Of a stretch of 8,495 nucleotides of DNA, positions 1-4,400 are shown piece by piece (position 1 is the first letter of the stretch; every line of letters begins with the position of its first letter). The position numbers were made by a program, and so were the translations under genes. The DNA is from JAYZBC01 sp036339375 (GTDB lineage Bacteria; Pseudomonadota; Alphaproteobacteria; MPNO01; UBA2964), in contig JAYZBC010000024.1 of assembly GCA_036339375.1 (NCBI GenBank), positions 1 to 8,495 on the forward strand, in the 5' to 3' direction. The notes under the pieces are model-generated. The model saw nothing but the letters and a program-made list of their open reading frames with translations. It did no database searches and was not told the DNA's origin.

Positions 1-2
1 TT

Positions 3-1079
3 CGTCTATCAAATGCCCACGGGTCAAATTCAGTCACATTCGACGATGTTTTTATTGGGTTGCAGGATATGAGCAGTGCGGTTTTGCGTGGAACAAATCA
101 ACCCATAACCTTTTCGGGTAAAAAGGTAGTGGAGATTCAGAGGGGGAAACACGTTTTCAGTGATCCTGTTCCTCTTCGATTTGTATCCCGCCTGAACGGC
201 TCTATTTTATCCAGCAAGTCACTCGCGGTCAGTTTTCATGTCTGCGGGGAAACTGGTCCAATGACTTATCATGCAAAGGCTCTTCAGACGTCCTACTTGT
301 CGGCTCATGGAACAGGTTCTTTCGGCTCAAGTGAGCGAGAAAGTGATTTTCCTTATCCGACAACTTCCTGGTTTTTTCTTGACGCCGTCGATATGAATAT
401 GGCTGCGGAAACCCGAGTTGTAGTTGCCTTTGGTGACTCAATTTCTGATGGATCCGGATCTACTATTAACGGCTTTGATCGTTGGCCTGATGTTTTATCA
501 CGCCGGCTTCATGAAAGATATGGGAATTCTGTATCGCTCATAAATCAGGGAATAGGAGGAAATCAAGTACTGGGTCCAAGTGAAGACATACCTTTGAACG
601 AAAGGTTAGGGGGAGTTTCAGCACTTTCGCGTTTGGAACGAGATGTAATTAGTATGTCGGGAGTTTCAACTGTTATCTGGATGGAAGGAATTAACGATTT
701 TGGGCATGCGAAAGCAAATTCTGTGGACGTCATCAAAGGTATTTGTCAGGGTATCACCCGCCTCAGAGAGGGGATTCCAGGAGTAAGAATTATTTTAGGC
801 ACCTTAACTCCAGCTCTCAATGCTACAACCGGTGGGCATGGTACTAAAGCAGTTGATCAAAACCGGAGAGCTTTTAATGAATTTGTGAAGTCGACGAATT
901 TAATCGATGGCTTCATAGACTTCGACGCTGTGACGGTTGATTCAAGTACTGGAGAGTTACGATTAGAAATGCGCCCGGGTTCTTCCATTGGGGGGGCGGG
1001 GGATGGTCTTCATCCTAACCGGATAGGGTATCAGGCAATGGCAGCTGCCGTTAGTCTAGAAATGATTTTAGGGGATTAG
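3..1079 (+). CDS. SGNH/GDSL-family hydrolase, 5'-partial
   Basis: This is a secreted-esterase-type SGNH hydrolase, expected to cleave acyl or acetyl esters; the substrate cannot be told. The reading frame is open to the left window edge and already family-like there (R-L-S-N-A-H-G, typical of the N-terminal beta domain), so the TTG at 60 and ATG at 69 are internal and the real start is outside. About 358 residues are visible. The N-terminal beta-sandwich part covers roughly 3-400. The catalytic domain follows with block I G-D-S (432-440, Ser nucleophile), block II G-G-N (555-563), block III G-I-N-D (687-698) and block V D-G-L-H-P (Asp at 1002, His at 1011). All four SGNH residues are present, so the enzyme looks active. 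The C-terminus is complete. A truncated GntR remnant begins immediately after the stop, and an arylsulfotransferase follows in the same direction. Confidence 0.9.
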   Translation, partial: RLSNAHGSNSVTFDDVFIGLQDMSSAVLRGTNQPITFSGKKVVEIQRGKHVFSDPVPLRFVSRLNGSILSSKSLAVSFHVCGETGPMTYHAKALQTSYLSAHGTGSFGSSERESDFPYPTTSWFFLDAVDMNMAAETRVVVAFGDSISDGSGSTINGFDRWPDVLSRRLHERYGNSVSLINQGIGGNQVLGPSEDIPLNERLGGVSALSRLERDVISMSGVSTVIWMEGINDFGHAKANSVDVIKGICQGITRLREGIPGVRIILGTLTPALNATTGGHGTKAVDQNRRAFNEFVKSTNLIDGFIDFDAVTVDSSTGELRLEMRPGSSIGGAGDGLHPNRIGYQAMAAAVSLEMILGD

Positions 1080-1392
1080 GAAAATCGATCTGAATTCTCA
1101 ATTTCACAAAACAATACACCGCGCAACCGGGAACAAAAAAATAACTGAAATGTTGATGCAGATTATTGATTTTCCAAACACGCTTTTTACCAAATTCGGA
1201 CAGATCAATATTGAAACCGCTCATCGAGCCCCGATTGAGCATCGACGTATTATCCAAGCTCTCAAGGCTCGTGATCAAGACTGGGCATCTATGGAAATGA
1301 GAGCACATGACGAGGCAATCCGACGGGGACAGCGAAAATTGGGGGAAGTATTTAAAAAAAACGAGACTCAATTGTCGACGGAGGAATTGTAA
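1072..1392 (+). pseudogene. GntR-family regulator remnant (FCD domain C-terminal part only)
   Basis: The frame is open from 1072 to the stop at 1390-1392. From about 1090 it reads as the second half of an FCD ligand-binding domain: N-x-x-F-H-K-x-I (His at 1105) then A-T-G-N, later E-H-R-R-I-I-Q-A-L-x-A-R-D (His at 1240) and M-R-A-H-D (His at 1306). These histidines fit the usual FCD metal-binding set. Recognisable homology begins about 60 bases upstream of the only ATG (1150), and no ATG, GTG or TTG occurs earlier in the open frame. A full FadR/FCD regulator is about 220-240 residues; here the winged-helix DNA-binding half and the first FCD helices are missing. The preceding gene ends intact at 1079, so a deletion junction probably lies near 1077-1090. 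A short product from ATG 1150 (80 residues) is possible but could not bind DNA. The tail supplies the ASST ribosome-binding site. Confidence 0.75.
1380..1384 (+). promoter_or_regulatory. Ribosome-binding site of the arylsulfotransferase gene
   Basis: GGAGG lies inside the last codons of the GntR remnant, 13 bases before the ATG at 1398. That spacing is slightly long but this is the only good Shine-Dalgarno nearby. It favours the first ATG (1398) over the adjacent in-frame ATG at 1401. Confidence 0.5.
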
Positions 1393-1397
1393 CTATT

Positions 1398-3044
1398 ATG
1401 ATGCAAATAGGTGAAACATTGCGGGTAGAAAAAAACCCAAATGAAAGCGTGCCACTCGTAGCAATAGTATATTTTTCTGCCGATGTTCCGGTTTCGACCA
1501 CGATAGAAATTAATGATGGTAATAAGAAGCGTGATTTTACTTATGGACCGGACAAGAATCCTGCAGAAGGCTTACCCATCATTGGCATGCGTGCTGATAC
1601 TAAACACACTATTACAGTAACGGCCAAAGATGAGGCTGGCGAAAAAAGCGGGCCTGAAAATCTGATCTATACAACGCCACCACTTCCGGTCGATGCTGCC
1701 ATAATGCCACGTTTCACCTTAGCGAACGCGAAGACCGATAAAATGGAGCCGGGCTTTACTTTGCTTTCTATCCGGCGCCGACCGATCATGCGGGCAATTT
1801 ACATGACCGATAAACAGTTTCTCTTTCAAAACAGATTTAGCCTGCTGGTGGCACTGGATGAGGAGGCGGAGATTGTTTGGTACTATATTGCAGATAGCAG
1901 AATTGCCGGTGTTCATCAGTTGCAGAATGGAAATCTTTTCTTTCACCATGTAAATTTTCGGTCGATCGAAATGGATATGTGCGGAAATGTGATCAATCAA
2001 TTCCATGCTACCAATCGACCCTGGGGACCGGTGGATAATTCAATCGGAATTGAAGCCGAAAGTCTGCACCATCAACCCCACGAAATGCCGGATGGAAATT
2101 ATCTAGCCCTTACCGCAAATGCGAAGGAGATCGAAAATTATTACACCAGCGAAGAGGACCCCGACGCGCCGCGCAAAACACAAAAAGTTGTCGGCGACAC
2201 CATTGTCGAATTTACGCCAAAAGGTGAAATAGTATGGAGTTGGAATTCATTTGATTATCTCGATCCTATGCGAATTGGATATCAGTTGACCGATACTTAT
2301 TGGCACACGCGGGGATTTCCAAATCATCTCGATTGGAGCCATGGCAACGGTGTTTCCTATGATCTTCATGATGACAGCATCCTGGTTTCGTTGCGCCACC
2401 AAGACGCTATTATCAAAATTGACCGCAAGACTAAAGATATTGTCTGGATACTGGGCGATCATGATGGTTGGGAGGGGGAGCTAAAAGAAAAGCTATTGAC
2501 CCCAACTCATGACCTGCGTTGGCATTATCATGGCCATAACCCGAGGGTCACCGGAGAAAATCAATTCGTTATGTATGACAATGGAGTTTGCCGGGCCATG
2601 CCTTTTCATGGCCCCTCGGCGCCGCCCCATGAGTGTTTTTCCCGAGCTATTGAGTACCGTGTCGATCCTGAAAAAATGGAGGTCAGTGAGGTTTGGGTTT
2701 CATCGAGCGATGACTCAGAAGACAGAGTGATTTCATGGGCTATGGGCGATGCGCATCGATTAAAGACGACTGGAAATATGCTCGTGATCGATTCTTTTTG
2801 TACTCCGGAAGGGCCGGAACTCAACCGTTTGGGAACAGTTACGGTATCAGATTTGATGTGGGATTCCTGGAATCGAGCTGGATGGCATCCCAATGATTTC
2901 GCAACTTGGGGCCGCATTCGAGAAATGAAGCGAGATGGTGATCAGGACGTTGTTTTTCATGTCCGAGTGGATAACGAACACGATATCGTTGGCTGGGAAG
3001 TTTTCGGTGGTGCGCGAGTTAATTCACTGTATCCAGCGACATAA
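1398..3044 (+). CDS. Arylsulfotransferase (ASST) family protein, no signal peptide
   Basis: PAPS-independent aryl-sulfate sulfotransferase family: these enzymes move a sulfuryl group from a phenolic sulfate ester to another phenol through a sulfohistidine. The 548 residues divide into an N-terminal beta domain (about 10-95, fibronectin-like) and a six-bladed propeller (about 105-548). The catalytic set of E. coli AssT can be matched: His228 in P-H-E-M-P-D-G-N-Y-L, His315 in W-S-H-G-N-G-V, Arg333 in S-L-R-H-Q-D-A, and His380 in G-H-N-P-R-V, the likely sulfated His. The 18-residue spacing between His315 and Arg333 equals that of AssT His356/Arg374. Unlike AssT, the N-terminus is polar with no signal peptide and no DsbL/DsbI partner genes are seen, so the protein may be cytoplasmic. 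The start is 5 bp after the GntR-remnant stop. The physiological substrate is unknown. Confidence 0.85.
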   Translation: MMQIGETLRVEKNPNESVPLVAIVYFSADVPVSTTIEINDGNKKRDFTYGPDKNPAEGLPIIGMRADTKHTITVTAKDEAGEKSGPENLIYTTPPLPVDAAIMPRFTLANAKTDKMEPGFTLLSIRRRPIMRAIYMTDKQFLFQNRFSLLVALDEEAEIVWYYIADSRIAGVHQLQNGNLFFHHVNFRSIEMDMCGNVINQFHATNRPWGPVDNSIGIEAESLHHQPHEMPDGNYLALTANAKEIENYYTSEEDPDAPRKTQKVVGDTIVEFTPKGEIVWSWNSFDYLDPMRIGYQLTDTYWHTRGFPNHLDWSHGNGVSYDLHDDSILVSLRHQDAIIKIDRKTKDIVWILGDHDGWEGELKEKLLTPTHDLRWHYHGHNPRVTGENQFVMYDNGVCRAMPFHGPSAPPHECFSRAIEYRVDPEKMEVSEVWVSSSDDSEDRVISWAMGDAHRLKTTGNMLVIDSFCTPEGPELNRLGTVTVSDLMWDSWNRAGWHPNDFATWGRIREMKRDGDQDVVFHVRVDNEHDIVGWEVFGGARVNSLYPAT

Positions 3045-3130
3045 AAAAATTGCTTTCGAATAAATTTAAGAAGCCCATAATTCAAAATTCACCGGGCCTA
3101 ACAGAACAGCTAAATTTTAACCGAAAATAA

Positions 3131-3137
3131 AGGGAGA
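3131..3137 (+). promoter_or_regulatory. Strong ribosome-binding site before the 68-codon ORF
   Basis: AGGGAGA sits 5 bases before the ATG at 3143. It is the best Shine-Dalgarno in the window, which supports this ATG as a once-real start even though the ORF is short. Confidence 0.6.
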
Positions 3138-3142
3138 CAATT

Positions 3143-3349
3143 ATGACCGAAAAAATGGTAAAATATATTCCGAAAGCGTTGGTGATAGCGGCGTTAGTTG
3201 GATTTGCTCACGCACCAGACGCATTTGCACAAGGCAAAATTTTCAAAGCTGAGACCACCAAAACGGAAATTTGGAATTACGTTAAAATTGAGAATAGCGT
3301 TTACCTTTTGGCCTCTTGTTATTTTTATTCAAAGAGTTTTAACGTATAA
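3143..3349 (+). pseudogene. Probable truncated exported protein (signal peptide plus short tail)
   Basis: Sixty-eight codons follow a strong ribosome-binding site. Residues 1-29 form a classic Sec signal peptide: a basic start (K4, K7, K11), a hydrophobic core about residues 12-24, and an A-F-A cleavage site at 27-29. The mature part is only about 39 residues and its last third (from about N51) looks like translated AT-rich non-coding DNA. The stop codon overlaps a TATAAT promoter-like box. I therefore read it as the head of a broken periplasmic protein gene, but a genuine small secreted protein cannot be excluded. The family is not recognised; residues 33-48 faintly resemble the first strand and helix of SRPBCC proteins, which is too weak to call. 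It lies 98 bp after the ASST gene and 101 bp before the first alpha/beta hydrolase gene. Confidence 0.5.
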
Positions 3350-3350
3350 T
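3322..3350 (+). promoter_or_regulatory. Candidate sigma-70-type promoter for the 3451-8192 block
   Basis: A perfect TATAAT is at 3345-3350. At 17-bp spacing the -35 position (3322-3327) reads TTTTTA, a weak 3-of-6 match. Transcription would begin about 3357, giving a leader of roughly 95 bases before the ATG at 3451. The surrounding DNA is AT-rich, so chance occurrence is possible. Confidence 0.35.
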
Positions 3351-3367
3351 TCCTTTGTTCTAGGAAT
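3349..3367. repeat. Inverted repeat overlapping the -10 box
   Basis: ATTCCT (3349-3354) and AGGAAT (3362-3367) are perfect 6-bp inverted arms around a 7-base spacer. The left arm overlaps the last bases of TATAAT, a position where a repressor operator would act. It is followed by A-rich rather than T-rich DNA on the + strand, so it does not look like a forward terminator. A chance match in AT-rich DNA is possible. Confidence 0.3.
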
Positions 3368-3450
3368 AAAAATAATAATACACTCTAACCAAGAATAACC
3401 ACAATTCAAAACAGCTGCTAAACCATAAAAATTCAAAGAAAAAATCTGAT

Positions 3451-4362
3451 ATGAACATTCCAAAGCCACGCGAAAATTTTGATTTAGTTATGGGCGATGG
3501 GGCAATTATCCGAGTGCGGCTTCATGGTAACCCGGATGGGCCTAGAGTTTTTATTGGAAACGGAAACGGTTTTGCCGTGGATGGCTATTATCCTTTTTGG
3601 GGACCCCTTTGTGATCAATTTGATTTGACCGTTTTTGATTTTCGGAACCATGGTTTAAACCCCACAGCTTTATCTGGATTAGCTGGACATAACTATGCCC
3701 AAATGACCCTCGATCTTGACCACGTATTTAAGAATGTAAATTACCAATTTGGAAGAAAGGCAAATATCGGTGTTTTTCATTCGATGTCGGGAAGGACAGC
3801 AATGAAACATGCAGTTGAACTTGGTTTTAAATGGGAAGCATTGTTTTTGTTTGATCCTCCAAATGTACCGCCCATTGGGCATAGGGAATACGAACGCATG
3901 GATCTTTTTGAACATCGCCTCCACGACTGGGCGATGCAAAGGCCGCAACGTTTTGAAGATCCATCTGAACTTTCTGAACAATACAAAACAACCAGAGCAC
4001 ACAGTAGCTGGGTCGATGGCGCACATGAACTGATGGCGAAATCTGTATTGGTAAAAGAAAAAGACAGTAGCGATTGGGTATTGTCTTGTCCTCGTGAATT
4101 TGAGGCAAGTATCTATCTACAGGCCATGACTTTAAATCTTTGGCCTACCGCTGCAGAAATTGGGGGTGCAGTAAAATTGTTTGGATGTGATCCAGGGGCA
4201 AAAGGAGCACCGGGACCTGCTTTCGCCAACAAAGCGCTTGCTGAGGATGGTGGATATGTTTACCAGACAATTCCTGGGACAGGACATTTGATGCAAATAC
4301 AAAAACCGGAAGAATGTCGCCAAGGAATAATTGATTTCTTGATAGAAAATGGCATTTTATAA
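3451..4362 (+). CDS. Alpha/beta hydrolase, variant nucleophile elbow
   Basis: This 303-residue protein has the alpha/beta-hydrolase layout. Residues 34-42 (F-I-G-N-G-N-G-F-A) stand where the oxyanion-hole H-G motif is normally found and resemble the 'HANGF' subgroup. Residues 62-70 (F-D-F-R-N-H-G-L-N) match the usual D-x-R-G-H-G-x-S strand. The nucleophile elbow is V-F-H-S-M-S-G with Ser111; the common G-H-S-M-G-G has been replaced by Phe at -2 and Ser at +2. Asp247 (G-C-D-P-G) and His279 (G-T-G-H-L-M) complete a plausible triad. There is no signal peptide, so it is likely cytoplasmic. The start ATG lacks a clear Shine-Dalgarno. The gene is 38 bp upstream of the molybdenum hydroxylase gene and is probably in the same operon, so it may act on the same compound class (ester, amide or C-C hydrolysis). 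The substrate is unknown. Confidence 0.8.
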   Translation: MNIPKPRENFDLVMGDGAIIRVRLHGNPDGPRVFIGNGNGFAVDGYYPFWGPLCDQFDLTVFDFRNHGLNPTALSGLAGHNYAQMTLDLDHVFKNVNYQFGRKANIGVFHSMSGRTAMKHAVELGFKWEALFLFDPPNVPPIGHREYERMDLFEHRLHDWAMQRPQRFEDPSELSEQYKTTRAHSSWVDGAHELMAKSVLVKEKDSSDWVLSCPREFEASIYLQAMTLNLWPTAAEIGGAVKLFGCDPGAKGAPGPAFANKALAEDGGYVYQTIPGTGHLMQIQKPEECRQGIIDFLIENGIL

Positions 4363-4400
4363 AGAATCTTCAGACACTGAACATAGCGAGTTAAGATCCT

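Noticed and set aside
60..1079. SGNH hydrolase starting at TTG 60 (or ATG 69)
   Set aside because: The same frame is open and family-like back to base 3, so these are internal codons of a gene that starts outside the window.
1051..1371. 106-codon minus-strand frame antisense to the GntR remnant
   Set aside because: The + strand frame gives clear FCD-domain homology; the antisense frame has low-complexity composition and no motif.
3074..3099. GCCC...GGGC pair between the ASST gene and the 68-codon ORF as a terminator
   Set aside because: Only 4 bp of stem around a long loop and no T-run follows.
3198..3398. 66-codon + strand frame overlapping the signal-peptide ORF
   Set aside because: It starts at a TTG without a ribosome-binding site inside the signal-peptide coding region and has no protein-like pattern; it is an out-of-frame shadow.
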